Shown piece by piece: positions 38,898 to 48,800 of a DNA stretch of 61,251 bases. Origin of the DNA: an uncultured Pelagibacteraceae bacterium (GTDB lineage Bacteria; Pseudomonadota; Alphaproteobacteria; Pelagibacterales; Pelagibacteraceae); the NCBI GenBank assembly GCA_902588595.1, contig CACIPT010000003.1:1-61251 (forward strand), given 5' to 3'. The notes under the pieces are model-generated. The model searched no databases. It was not told the origin of the DNA and was given only the letters and a program-made list of their open reading frames with translations. The position numbers and the translations under genes were made by a program. The stretch's first letter is position 1; the number at the start of each line of letters is the position of its first letter.

Positions 38898-40435
38898 TGT
38901 TGAGCAATTTTCTAAAAAACATATCAATACTTAAAAAATTTTTATTTATAAATCTTATAGTTTTTGTAATCTTTGGAAGTTTAACAGCAGTTTATTTAAA
39001 AGGTATTCAACCTAACTTAATTAATAAAAAGACATCAAATCACATTGAAATTATAGATAATACAATAGAACATATCACAAGGTTAAAAATTCAATTCAAT
39101 GAAGATGATATAAGAAAGTTTCTATTTTCAACAAGGTTTCTTTTTCAAAATTTAGATCGCGTTATGATTTTTGATAATAATTTTAAATTAATTGGTGATA
39201 CAGATACTCTTGATTTAGATCCAAGATCATTTAGTCAAAGGTTAGATATTGTTCAAATGAATATTCAAGATGAAAATAAAGTTTTGAAAAAAAAAAAAAT
39301 TACTAAACAAAATAAAAATAAATTAAAACCAGTATCTGAAATAGTAATAGAATATTCAGAATCTTCTGACTATGGAAAATCATATACTTTTACACAAGAA
39401 AATTATGATCAATTTTTATTAGTAACAATTAAAAATGTTAATGATGGTGAAAATAATATTGGTTATTTAGCGATTAGTGAAAAAGCAAACGATATTAGAA
39501 ATGCTATTAATGAGAGAAAAATATTTGTTTTTAGAACAGCATTGGTGGTTGCAATCGTAATTTTAATTTTTTCATTAGTTTTAAATAGATATTTTTTAAA
39601 ACCAATTAAAACTCTAGTAAATTTTACAAAATCAATAAAAGAAAAGGATAAACAAAAGATAAACATTCAAGTTGCAAAAAATAGACATGATGAAATAGGA
39701 ATTCTTTCTAATTCTTTAGATGAAATGACAAATGAGCTAAACAGTAGGATTAATGCTGCAGAGAACTTTTCAACAGACTTAGTTCATGAAATTAGAAATC
39801 CACTTGCTTCTTTAAAAAGCGCATCAGAAATAATTTCAGAAACTACAGATAAAACTCAAAGAGAGAAATTGGTCAATATATTATTACATGATGTGGAAAG
39901 AATTGAAAGATTAATTACTGATTACTCCCAAATGCTTAAAGATGAGGTTGCAATAACAAATGAGCAAATGAAGAAAATTGATTTAAAATTAATAGCAACT
40001 TCTGTAGTAGATGACTTTAATAGCATTCATAATTCAAAAAATGGAATTAAAATTCAATTAAATTCAAATGGATCAAATAATTATAATATTCTTGGTATAG
40101 AAAATAGAATTGAACAAATAATTGCAAATTTACTAGATAATTCAATTTCGTTTAGTAGAGAAAATCAGATAATTAAAGTTGATCTTTCAAACGATAAAAA
40201 AGAAAATAATGTAATATTAAGTGTTATTGATGAAGGAGAAGGTTTCAAAGAAAATGATACAAGTAAAATTTTTAAAAGATTTTATAGCAATAGACCTAAT
40301 AAATTTGGAGAACATTCTGGATTAGGATTAAATATTGTTAAAAATCTAGTTGAGTTGCACAATGGTAAAATTTCTGCTTCAAATAATATTGATCAAAAAG
40401 GTGCTATGATCGAAATAATTTTTCCTAAAGTTTAA
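38897..40435 (+). CDS. chvG: Sensor histidine kinase ChvG
   Basis: Membrane sensor kinase partnered with ChvI. TM1 spans about residues 14-34, followed by a periplasmic domain (about 35-207), TM2 (about 208-231), HAMP, the dimerisation helix with phospho-accepting His297 in DLVHEIRNPLASL, and the ATPase domain (N box EQIIANLLDNS, G1 VIDEGEGF, G2 HSGLGLNIVKN). I start at ATG 38897, which overlaps the chvI stop (TAATG), giving 512 residues. The periplasmic part contains a 13-A tract at 39287-39299. Confidence 0.93.
   Translation: MLSNFLKNISILKKFLFINLIVFVIFGSLTAVYLKGIQPNLINKKTSNHIEIIDNTIEHITRLKIQFNEDDIRKFLFSTRFLFQNLDRVMIFDNNFKLIGDTDTLDLDPRSFSQRLDIVQMNIQDENKVLKKKKITKQNKNKLKPVSEIVIEYSESSDYGKSYTFTQENYDQFLLVTIKNVNDGENNIGYLAISEKANDIRNAINERKIFVFRTALVVAIVILIFSLVLNRYFLKPIKTLVNFTKSIKEKDKQKINIQVAKNRHDEIGILSNSLDEMTNELNSRINAAENFSTDLVHEIRNPLASLKSASEIISETTDKTQREKLVNILLHDVERIERLITDYSQMLKDEVAITNEQMKKIDLKLIATSVVDDFNSIHNSKNGIKIQLNSNGSNNYNILGIENRIEQIIANLLDNSISFSRENQIIKVDLSNDKKENNVILSVIDEGEGFKENDTSKIFKRFYSNRPNKFGEHSGLGLNIVKNLVELHNGKISASNNIDQKGAMIEIIFPKV
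39287..39299 (+). repeat. A13 homopolymer tract inside chvG
   Basis: Thirteen consecutive A residues encode the Lys-rich stretch around residues 131-134 of the ChvG sensor domain. It is one of the longest mononucleotide runs within a coding region here (another, A12, is at 60432-60443). Such tracts favour replication or transcription slippage and sequencing error. Confidence 0.95.
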
Positions 40436-40445
40436 AGATTATTAG

Positions 40446-40474
40446 TTGAAAAAATTTTATAAAGTTGTTAAATG
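40446..40474 (+). promoter_or_regulatory. Possible promoter immediately before ahcY
   Basis: TTGAAA (40446-40451) and TAAATG (40469-40474) are 17 bases apart. A start near 40481 would fall about 3 bases before the preferred ATG at 40484 and would give a leaderless message. The -10 box is imperfect, so this is tentative. Confidence 0.3.
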
Positions 40475-40483
40475 GTCTTCTTC

Positions 40484-41770
40484 ATGACAGATTTTAAAGT
40501 AAAAGATATAAACCTCGCAGATTTTGGTAGGAAAGAAATTTCTTTAGCCGAAACTGAAATGCCAGGCTTAATGGCATTAAGGAAGGAATACAAAGGTAAA
40601 AATCCACTTAAAGGAGCAAGAATACTTGGATGTTTGCACATGACAATTCAAACAGCAGTTTTGATAGAAACTTTAGTTGAACTTGGAGCAGAAGTAAGGT
40701 GGTCTTCGTGCAATATATTTTCTACTCAAGACCATGCAGCCGCAGCTATAGCAAAAGCTGGAATTCCAGTATTTGCTTGGAAAGGTGAGACTGAAGAAGA
40801 ATATTGGTGGTGTGTTAAACAAACCATTGAAGGAAAAAAAGATTGGAAACCTAATATGATTCTTGATGATGGTGGAGATTTAACAGCGTTAATGCACAAG
40901 GAGTATAAAGGTCTACTAAAATCAGTTAAAGGCTTGTCTGAAGAAACAACAACTGGAGTATTGGCTCTTAAAAAAATGGAATCTGAAGGTAAATTATTAG
41001 TACCATCAATTAATGTTAATGACTCAGTAACAAAATCAAAATTTGATAATTTATATGGTTGTCGTGAAAGTTTAGTTGATGGGATTAAAAGAGCAACAGA
41101 CGTAATGATGTCTGGCAAGGTTGCAATAGTTGCAGGTTTTGGAGATGTTGGAAAAGGAAGTGCAGCTTCATTAAGGCAAAGTGGAGCAAGGGTAATGGTT
41201 ACAGAAACAGATCCTATTTGTGCTCTTCAAGCCGCTATGGAAGGCTATGAAGTTGTTTTAATGGATGACATGATTAAAGAAGCAGACATAGTTGTAACTG
41301 CAACAGGAAATAAAGATATAGTTACTGCTGATCATATGAGAGATATGAAAGATAGAGCTATATTATGTAATATTGGACATTTTGATAATGAAATTCAAGT
41401 TGAAGCATTAAAAAATTATAAGTGGGATGAAATAAAACCTCAAGTACACGAAATAACTTTTCCAGATAAAAAAAGAATTATTTTGTTAGCTGAAGGAAGA
41501 TTAGTAAATTTAGGTTGTGCCACCGGGCATCCTAGTTTTGTTATGAGTGCTTCATTTACAAATCAAGTAACAGCTCAGATAGAACTGTGGAATAATTCAG
41601 ATAAGTATGAGAAAAAAGTATATGTTTTACCTAAGCACCTTGATGAAAAAGTAGCAATGTTACATTTAGATAAAGTGGGAGCAAAACTTACCAAATTATC
41701 TAAAGAGCAAGCAGACTATATTAGTGTAAAACAACAGGGACCATTCAAACCAGATGCATACCGCTACTAA
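40484..41770 (+). CDS. ahcY: S-adenosylhomocysteine hydrolase
   Basis: Splits S-adenosylhomocysteine into homocysteine and adenosine, closing the methyl cycle. The NAD-binding motif is [19 protein letters not shown]; the substrate region includes [15 protein letters not shown] and [15 protein letters not shown], and the C-terminus ends in the conserved [10 protein letters not shown] choose ATG 40484 ([15 protein letters not shown], 428 residues) as in alphaproteobacterial relatives, over the ATG at 40472. The tsaE start lies inside the last 17 bases. It follows chvG directly. Confidence 0.96.
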   Translation: MTDFKVKDINLADFGRKEISLAETEMPGLMALRKEYKGKNPLKGARILGCLHMTIQTAVLIETLVELGAEVRWSSCNIFSTQDHAAAAIAKAGIPVFAWKGETEEEYWWCVKQTIEGKKDWKPNMILDDGGDLTALMHKEYKGLLKSVKGLSEETTTGVLALKKMESEGKLLVPSINVNDSVTKSKFDNLYGCRESLVDGIKRATDVMMSGKVAIVAGFGDVGKGSAASLRQSGARVMVTETDPICALQAAMEGYEVVLMDDMIKEADIVVTATGNKDIVTADHMRDMKDRAILCNIGHFDNEIQVEALKNYKWDEIKPQVHEITFPDKKRIILLAEGRLVNLGCATGHPSFVMSASFTNQVTAQIELWNNSDKYEKKVYVLPKHLDEKVAMLHLDKVGAKLTKLSKEQADYISVKQQGPFKPDAYRY

Positions 41771-42233
41771 AAGTAGCAAGATTGATATTAGTTTAGAAAA
41801 AAATACTGAATTTATTTCTAAAAAATTTTCAAATTATATTAAAAAAGGAGATATTATTTTCTTCTATGGAGAAATAGGTGTTGGAAAAACGACATTCATT
41901 AAGTATTTGATTAATAACTTACAAAATAAAAACAAATTAAATCTAACAGAAATTCCTAGTCCAACATTTAATATTGTTAATGAGTATAAAATAAATGAAA
42001 TTATTATAAATCATTATGATTTATTTAAATTAAAAGATCCAAAAGAATTATATAATATTGGATTATTTGAAAATAACTCAGATGTTGTGACTCTTGTTGA
42101 ATGGCCAGAAATAATTTTGAATAAGCCAAAAAATATAATTGAATTATATTTTAGTTACGAAGATGATTTTAAAGAAAGAAAATTAGAGATATTTTCAGAA
42201 TATAGAAAAGAAATAATTAATGAATTTAAATAA
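41754..42233 (+). CDS. tsaE: tRNA threonylcarbamoyladenosine biosynthesis ATPase TsaE
   Basis: P-loop ATPase that drives the TsaB-TsaD complex in forming t6A37 of tRNAs reading ANN codons. Walker [11 protein letters not shown] lies near residues 37-46, with [11 protein letters not shown] and [17 protein letters not shown] as family motifs; VEWPE follows. It has 159 residues. It overlaps ahcY by 17 bases and amgK by 14. The amgK-murU context is the usual alphaproteobacterial one. Confidence 0.92.
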   Translation: MHTATKSSKIDISLEKNTEFISKKFSNYIKKGDIIFFYGEIGVGKTTFIKYLINNLQNKNKLNLTEIPSPTFNIVNEYKINEIIINHYDLFKLKDPKELYNIGLFENNSDVVTLVEWPEIILNKPKNIIELYFSYEDDFKERKLEIFSEYRKEIINEFK

Positions 42234-43170
42234 GTTTAAACCTCTATCCGGAGATGCTTCTTTTAGAAAATTTTACAGAAACAAAAAAAATATTATTATA
42301 TTTAGTAAAAAAGATACTAGAAAAAATTTATTAATTTATGATGCTATTAATAAAATCTTAATTAAGAATAAAATTAAGGCACCAAAATTAATTAGTCAAA
42401 ATTACAAATCAAAATATATTCAAATTGAAGATTTTGGAAATAATACTGTTTATTTAAAATTAAAAAAAAATAATAAAAATAAATTAACTTATTATAAAAA
42501 AATTATTAAATTATTAAATTTAGTTCAAAAAATTAAAACCAAAAAAATAAAAACATTTTTGGGTTCAAACTATAAAGTACCAAAATATTCAAAAAAAATT
42601 CTTCTAGATGAAGCCAAGTTATTTTTAGAGTGGTATGTTCCAAAAAAAATAAAAAAGAAAAATCAGACTTTATTAAGAAAAAAATTACTTTTAGCTTTAA
42701 AGAATTTAATTAATAAAATTAAATTTAGCAGCAAAACATTTGTTCATAGAGATTTTCATGTTTCTAATTTAATGATTAAAAATAAAAAGTTATGTATTAT
42801 AGACAGCCAGGATGCTGTTTTTGGAAATGTATCTTATGATCTTGCTTCATTAATAGATGACGTAAGGTTAAAAACTAGCATAGGCTTTAAGCAAAACATT
42901 TTTGAAGAGTATATTAAAACAAATAAAAAAATAAATGCTGCGAATTTTAAAAATGATTTTGAAATTTTATCAGTTTTAAGAAATTTAAAAATAATTGGAA
43001 TTTTTACAAGATTGTCAATTAGAGATAACAAGGACAATTATTTAAAATTAATACCTTATGCCTGGAAACTAATTGAACAAAGAATAGAAAAAAATAAAAA
43101 ATTTATAGAACTAAAAATTATTTTAGATAAGTATTTTTCAAAAAAATTAAGAAATAATGATGAAAATTAA
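42220..43170 (+). CDS. amgK: Aminosugar anomeric kinase AmgK (phosphotransferase family)
   Basis: Kinase of the aminoglycoside-phosphotransferase fold; AmgK phosphorylates C1 of N-acetylmuramate/N-acetylglucosamine during peptidoglycan recycling. The catalytic loop VHRDFHVSNLMI and metal motif IIDSQDAVFGNVSYDLASLIDD are typical; the N-terminus PLSGDASFRKFYR matches the nucleotide-binding part. It has 316 residues and is very lysine-rich. Assignment to AmgK rests on the downstream murU gene, with which it overlaps by 14 bases. Confidence 0.85.
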   Translation: MNLNKFKPLSGDASFRKFYRNKKNIIIFSKKDTRKNLLIYDAINKILIKNKIKAPKLISQNYKSKYIQIEDFGNNTVYLKLKKNNKNKLTYYKKIIKLLNLVQKIKTKKIKTFLGSNYKVPKYSKKILLDEAKLFLEWYVPKKIKKKNQTLLRKKLLLALKNLINKIKFSSKTFVHRDFHVSNLMIKNKKLCIIDSQDAVFGNVSYDLASLIDDVRLKTSIGFKQNIFEEYIKTNKKINAANFKNDFEILSVLRNLKIIGIFTRLSIRDNKDNYLKLIPYAWKLIEQRIEKNKKFIELKIILDKYFSKKLRNNDEN

Positions 43171-43849
43171 TACTGGATTAATATTATGTGCTGGATATGG
43201 AAAACGTTTAAAGCCGATTACTCTAAAAATTCCAAAACCTCTAATTGAAATTAATGAAATAACATTGTTAGAAAATTCAATAAATTTTTTAGAAAAATTA
43301 GAAATAAAAAATATAAAAATTAATACTTTTTACCTTCAAGATAAGATCAAAAATTTTATTTTAACTTATAAATCGAATTCAAAAATTGAAATTCTAAATG
43401 ATGGTGATAAAATTTTAGACACAGGAGGGGGTATTTTAAATCTAATTAATAGATCAGATGAAAATGATTTTATTGTTTTGAATCCAGATACTTTGTGGGG
43501 AGATAATTATTTGAAAACAACAATAAAAATGATGAATTATTATTTTAAAAAAGAAATAAAAAATTTGTTAATGATCGTTAATAAAGAAAATAGTTTTGAT
43601 AAAAGAATGAAAGGTGATTTTTCATTAAAAAATGAAATGTTACAAAAAAATAAAGAAAATAATTTTATATATACTGGTCTACAAATTATAAACAAAAGCT
43701 TATTTGAAAATGAAAAAGTGATGCCATTTTCAGTTACTAAAATTTGGGACTGGGCAATAAAAAATAAAATGTTGTATGGTTTTGAAATTAAGGAACAATT
43801 TATTCATTTAACTGATTTGGAGATATATAACAAATTAGTTAAAAAATAA
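43157..43849 (+). CDS. murU: N-acetylmuramate-1-phosphate uridylyltransferase MurU
   Basis: Nucleotidyltransferase that makes UDP-MurNAc from MurNAc-1-phosphate, bypassing de novo (fosfomycin-sensitive) synthesis. The signature LILCAGYGKRLKPITLKIPKPLIEI, here shown in part as GYGKRLKPIT and PKPLIEI, the DTGGGIL motif and VLNPDTLW are present. It has 230 residues; two consecutive ATGs (43157, 43160) are possible starts. It is coupled to amgK by overlap and ends in an 11-base overlap with convergent gpmA. Confidence 0.88.
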   Translation: MMKINTGLILCAGYGKRLKPITLKIPKPLIEINEITLLENSINFLEKLEIKNIKINTFYLQDKIKNFILTYKSNSKIEILNDGDKILDTGGGILNLINRSDENDFIVLNPDTLWGDNYLKTTIKMMNYYFKKEIKNLLMIVNKENSFDKRMKGDFSLKNEMLQKNKENNFIYTGLQIINKSLFENEKVMPFSVTKIWDWAIKNKMLYGFEIKEQFIHLTDLEIYNKLVKK

Positions 43850-44552
43850 TTAAATCATTAGCTCTTTTTTGATCTAAATACGAAGCTTCTTTAACCTTTT
43901 TATTATTATCAAATTTAATTAGCAAAGGATTTCCTGTTGGAATTTCTAGCTTTGAAATTTTTTCATTATCTATATTAAATAAATATTTGCATAGAGCTCT
44001 TACAGAATTTCCATGAGCGGCAATAATTATATTTTTATTTAACTTATCTGAAATATTTTTTTCATAATAAGGAATTACTCTTTCATAAGTATCTTTTAAA
44101 GATTCAGTATCAGGAATTTTATTCTTTGGTATATTTTTATAAATTTCAATATTAATAGGATGATAAGGATTATTTTTATTTAATGGCTCTGGCCTAACAT
44201 CCCAAGATCTTCTAAATTCCAGAACTTTATCTTCCCCTAAAGTTTTTTTCATTTCATCTTTATTGAGACCAGTTAGAGCACCATAGTGTCTTTCATTAAG
44301 TTCCCAGGCCTTAATAACTTTGTCATTTTTAATTCTTAAAGTGTTTAAGATTAAATTTAGAGTTTCTATTGCTCTTTTTTGATAAGAACAAAAAAAATAA
44401 TCAAAATTTAAATTAAGTTCCTTAATAAGTTCTCCAGATTTGCAGGCTTCTAATTTTCCATTTGGTGCCAACTCAACATCTACCCATCCAGTGAATTTTT
44501 TTTGTAAATTCCACTCACTTTGACCATGTCTTACTAATATTAAATGACTCAT
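43839..44552 (-). CDS. gpmA: 2,3-bisphosphoglycerate-dependent phosphoglycerate mutase
   Basis: Interconverts 3- and 2-phosphoglycerate in glycolysis and gluconeogenesis. The phosphohistidine motif LVRHGQSEWNLQKKFTGW (His near residue 8), ELNERHYGALTGLNK and AAHGNSVRAL with the second catalytic His are all present. It has 237 residues, close to the E. coli enzyme. It is convergent with murU and divergent from the frameshifted VanZ-like gene. Confidence 0.95.
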   Translation of the reverse strand: MSHLILVRHGQSEWNLQKKFTGWVDVELAPNGKLEACKSGELIKELNLNFDYFFCSYQKRAIETLNLILNTLRIKNDKVIKAWELNERHYGALTGLNKDEMKKTLGEDKVLEFRRSWDVRPEPLNKNNPYHPINIEIYKNIPKNKIPDTESLKDTYERVIPYYEKNISDKLNKNIIIAAHGNSVRALCKYLFNIDNEKISKLEIPTGNPLLIKFDNNKKVKEASYLDQKRANDLIIF

Positions 44553-44584
44553 AGATTAAATTTAATTATAAGATAAATTCATAA

Positions 44585-44952
44585 ATGACAAAAATAATAT
44601 TTCATCTTTTAAACATTATAATTGTATTTTTATACATTTATCCGGGAAGTTTGTTGGTTTTATAATATATAAAGATATTTCAAAGCAACCTCAAATATCT
44701 CCAGATTTATTTACATTATCTTCCAACCATGTTTATGCTTTTTTTGTATTATCTATCTTAGGTTTATTAGCCTATTTTAAGAGCTTAAAAATAATTATTT
44801 TATACTTAATTTTAATTTCTATAATTCTTGAATTATCACATTTACTTATACCAAACAGATCATTTCAATTTTCAGACTTGTTTGGTAATATAGTTGGAGT
44901 TTTAATATCTATTTTTATATTAATATTATTTAATTTTTGGAGAAAAAGATGA
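44585..44952 (+). pseudogene. VanZ-like membrane protein, frameshifted
   Basis: The stretch between gpmA and the zeta-subunit gene holds a broken membrane-protein gene. From ATG 44585 the frame reads MTKIIFHLLNIIIVFLYIYP, then GSLLVL and a stop at 44663-44665. In the +1 frame from 44659 the protein continues as FIIYKDISKQPQ through several hydrophobic helices to a stop at 44950-44952, including ILELSHLLIPNRSFQFSDLF and GNIVGVLIS, the E..H...P.R...D...N..G pattern of VanZ-like proteins. One extra G in TTGTTGGTTTT (near 44657) would restore PGSLLGFIIYKD and one frame of about 122 residues. It is either a recent inactivation or a single-base sequence error; its stop overlaps the next ATG as in an intact operon. 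Confidence 0.82.
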
Positions 44953-45257
44953 GTTCATTTGATGAAAGAGAAAAAAGCTTTGAGAAAAAATTTGCGCATG
45001 ACCAAGAACTTCAATTTAAAGTAAGCGCTAGAAGAAATAAATATATAGGAGAATGGGCTTCTAAAATTCTTGGTTACGACAAAGAAAAAGAACAAGAATA
45101 TATCCAATCAGTAATAAAAGCAGATTTTGCCGAAGCTGGCGACGAAGATGTTTTTAGAAAAATAAAAGATGATTTAAAAAATCATGATATATCGGATGAA
45201 GATATCAGAAAAAAAATGGATGAGCTTAATGAAAAAGCAAAGTCAGATTTTAAATAG
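44949..45257 (+). CDS. F1-ATPase inhibitor zeta subunit (DUF1476 family)
   Basis: Alphaproteobacterial DUF1476 protein; the Paracoccus denitrificans member is the zeta subunit that binds F1 and blocks ATP hydrolysis. The 102-residue sequence matches along its length: MSSFDEREKSFEKKFAHDQE at the inhibitory N-terminus, LQFKVSARRNKYIGEWA, ADFAEAGDEDVFRK and a C-terminal MDEL helix. I start at ATG 44949, which overlaps the VanZ-like stop; a TTG at 44937 is an unlikely alternative. It lies 33 kb from the atp operon in this window. Inhibition in this organism is inferred from the family. Confidence 0.9.
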   Translation: MSSFDEREKSFEKKFAHDQELQFKVSARRNKYIGEWASKILGYDKEKEQEYIQSVIKADFAEAGDEDVFRKIKDDLKNHDISDEDIRKKMDELNEKAKSDFK

Positions 45258-45837
45258 TTTCTTAATCATTTTATTTTTATTAATTTCTGCTTGTTCTTCT
45301 ATTCCAAAAAATACAGCTGATAGCTGTTCAATATTTTCTGAAAGATATTTTTGGTACAAACATGTTAAAAAAACAGAAAAAAAATGGGGAACACCAGTTC
45401 ATTTACAATTAGCATTTATAAAAATGGAATCTGATTTTGACTGGCTCGCTCGACCAGAAAGACTAAAATTATTTAAAGTTATTCCTTATAAAAGACCTTC
45501 CAGTTCATTTGGCTATTCTCAAGCAGTTAAAGGTACTTGGGAACAATACAAAAAAGAAAATAATAAGCCTTTGGCTACCAGAGCAAGATTTAAAGACAGC
45601 GTTGATTTTATTGGTTGGTATACAAATAAAACTTCACAAATATTAAAAATATCAAAGAAAGATGTTTTTAGACAATATATTGCTTATCACGAAGGTTGGG
45701 GAAATTATAAAAATTATAAAAGTAATAATAAAGTTATATTAATTGCAAAAAAAGTAGAAAAACAATCTTCAAAATATAAAAATCAGCTTGCTAAATGCGA
45801 AAAAGTATTAAGTACAAATAAATATATTATTTTTTAA
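45229..45837 (+). CDS. Lytic-transglycosylase-like (SLT) lipoprotein
   Basis: Predicted envelope lipoprotein of 202 residues. The N-terminal signal MKKQSQILNSFLIILFLLIS leads to a lipobox ending LISAC (Cys near residue 21). The body has an SLT-like pattern with the likely catalytic Glu in LAFIKMESDFDW, then SSSFGYSQAVKGTWEQYK and AYHEGWGNYKNY. It would act on peptidoglycan in the periplasm. I start at ATG 45229; longer frames would read further into the zeta gene, which already overlaps by 29 bases. It ends in a TTAA stop shared with the convergent RND gene. Confidence 0.83.
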   Translation: MKKQSQILNSFLIILFLLISACSSIPKNTADSCSIFSERYFWYKHVKKTEKKWGTPVHLQLAFIKMESDFDWLARPERLKLFKVIPYKRPSSSFGYSQAVKGTWEQYKKENNKPLATRARFKDSVDFIGWYTNKTSQILKISKKDVFRQYIAYHEGWGNYKNYKSNNKVILIAKKVEKQSSKYKNQLAKCEKVLSTNKYIIF

Positions 45838-48800
45838 CGAAGCTCTTTTTTTAATTCTATATCTACAGCATCTATCCTTTTTGTATTTTTTGCCAAAGAT
45901 AAATACATTGTTGGAGTTACATATAGTGTAAAGAATGTAGAAATTATCATTCCTCCCAAAATTGTAGCACCAACTGCCAATCTAGATCCTTCGCCAGCTC
46001 CTGGACCAATATTTCCAATTACCAAAGGAAGCATTGCAATCATAGTACTCAAAGATGTCATAATAATTGGCCTAAATCTTATACTGCAAGCTTCTTTAAC
46101 TGATGATTCTATATTTTTTCCAGTAGTTCTAATTTGATTAGCATAATCAACAATTAAAATACTATTTTTAGTAGATATTCCAATAAGTATGACTAGTGCT
46201 ATTTGAGAGAAGATATTAATAGAACTATTTAAAAATAAAATAAAAACTAATCCACCAAAAATTGCCAAAGGAACAGTAAGAATAATTATAAATGGATGGA
46301 TAAACGAATTAAATGTTGCTGCCATAACCAGATATGCTGTTAATAATGCTAAGGCAAATATAATAAATAGCTCATTGCTTGTTTCTTTAATTTCTTCAGA
46401 TTTACCTTTCCAAGTAATTTGACTTTGGGGAGAAACTTCAGTCATTATATTTTCTAAATATTTAATTGCTTCTGAAAGGGTATAATTTTCTGAAATATTA
46501 GCAGAAATAGTAACTGCTCTTTGTCTGTTATATCTTGCCAATTCTTTTGCAGTTCCTTCTTCTTTAAAATTTACTAGATTGGTCAATGATATTAATTTTC
46601 CTGTAGTATCAGATCTTACGAAAATTTTAGATATTCCTTCTTTATTTCTTCTATCTGATAAATATTGTTGTAATATTATTGGATATTCTTTCCCTAATTT
46701 ATTAAATGTTGTAACTCTTTTGCCTCCATAAAGTGTTTCTAAACTTTTACCAATTGTTTCAGTAGAAACACCCAGATCTTTTGCCTTACTTTTATTAATT
46801 ATAAGTTTTACCTCAGGTTTATTTCTAGTGTAGTCAGATTCTAATCTTGATAAATTTCTATTTCTTCTTAATTTTCCAATCACTTCACTTTGAATTCTTT
46901 CCAATTCCTCATACGTACTTCCATAAATGACCATTTGAACAGGCTTGTTATAGCTTGAAACTCTTATTGATTGAGGAGATATAGGAAAAGCTACTGCTTG
47001 AGGTACAGTCACAATTTTACCAATAGCTTGCCTCATGACTGTTTGAGAATCTTGTTTTCTATTTTTCCAATGATCTAGCAAAGCAATAATTATAAAACTG
47101 TTGTATGAAGTGGCGGAGCTTCCAAAACCAGGCACTCTCATAATAAAGCGTGAATAAGGACTGTTTTCAGCTTGCAATAATGGAATGAGTCTTTTTTCAA
47201 TTACCTGAGCTTTTTCTTGTGTATACTCAAAAGAGCTTCCTTCATCTGTAAAACCAATGACTAGATAAGCTCCTCTATCTTCAATTGGTAGTAATTCTTT
47301 TTTTGAAAAATTAAATAACAAAATAGAAGCTACAATTATAAATACAATAAAAATAGATATGGTTTTTGTTTTTTTAACTAACACTTCCAATGTTTCTTGG
47401 TAAAATTTTGAAAAACCTAAGAAAAATTTTTCAAATTTTCGAATTATAAAATTTTTATTATTTTTTTTATTTAGAAATTTACTTGCAAGCATTGGGGATA
47501 AAGTTAAAGCAACAAATGATGATATAACAATAGAAAACGATAAAGCTATTGCAGTTTCTCTAAACAGTGTTCCAGAAATACCTTCAATAAATATTAGCGG
47601 CAAAAAGACCGCAATTAGAATTAATGTGGTAGCAATAATTGCAAACGTAATTTGTTTAGATCCTTTATATGCAGCAACTAGAGGGTTTTCTCCATTTTCT
47701 ATTCTCCTATAAATAGCATCTGTCATAATTACCGAGTCATCGGTAATTATACCAATCGCTAGTATAAAACTTAAAAGAACAAAAATATTTATTGATAGTC
47801 CAAATATATAAATTCCAAGAAATGAAGCTATTAAACTAACAGGCAAAGCTATTGCTGGAACGATTACAGCTTTTAAATTTCCTAAGAATAAGTAAATAAT
47901 TATTACAACCAAAACAAAAGCAATTATAAGAGTTTTATATACTTCATTAATTGCTGCCCCTATGTAAGTAGCTCTATTAAATGCCACTTCTAACTCTAGT
48001 CCTTCTGGCAAAGATTTATTTACTTTAGCTATTTTTTTTTTTATTTCTTTAGAAAGTTCTACAGTAGATGCTCCACTTCTAGCATAAATTCCAATACCAA
48101 CTGTTTTTAAATTTAATTGGTCTTTTCTTTGTGCCTTAAATAAGGTTTTTTCAGAAACTGGACCAAACTCTATTTTTGCAACATCAGATAATACCACGAC
48201 TTTTTTATTAGTTTTTTTAATTGGAAGTTGTTTAATCGTTTCTATGCTGTTGTAGGATTTATCTAAGTTTAAGGTTAAATCGATATTATTTGCTTCAAGA
48301 GTACCCGCGGGCAATCTAATATTTTCTCCTCTTAAAGCTCTTTCAACTTCTTGAACAGTTAAATCATTTGCTGCTAATTTGATAGGATCTACCCATACCC
48401 TAATACTTAGTTCCCTAAGTCCTCCAACTAAAATTCTACCTACGTTTTTTACACTCGAAAAAGTATCTACTAAATATCTTTCAGCATAATCGCCAAGCTC
48501 TAAATCACTCCAAGTAGAAGATGAAAGTGCTAACCACATCGTTGTAGTAAATCCTGCTGCTTGTTTAAGAATTTGTGGTGGGTCTGACTCTGATGGCAAA
48601 TTATCTACTACTCTTGCAACTCTTTCTCTTATATCATTAGCTGCATTATCCAAGTCAATACTTGTATCGAATTCAACTTTTATTGTGCTTCTTCCGTTTG
48701 AAGATTTAGAATCAATATTTTTAATTCCTTCAGCACCACCAATCACATCTTCTAAAACTTGTGTTACTTCTTGATCAATTATAGGAGCGGACGCAGATGC

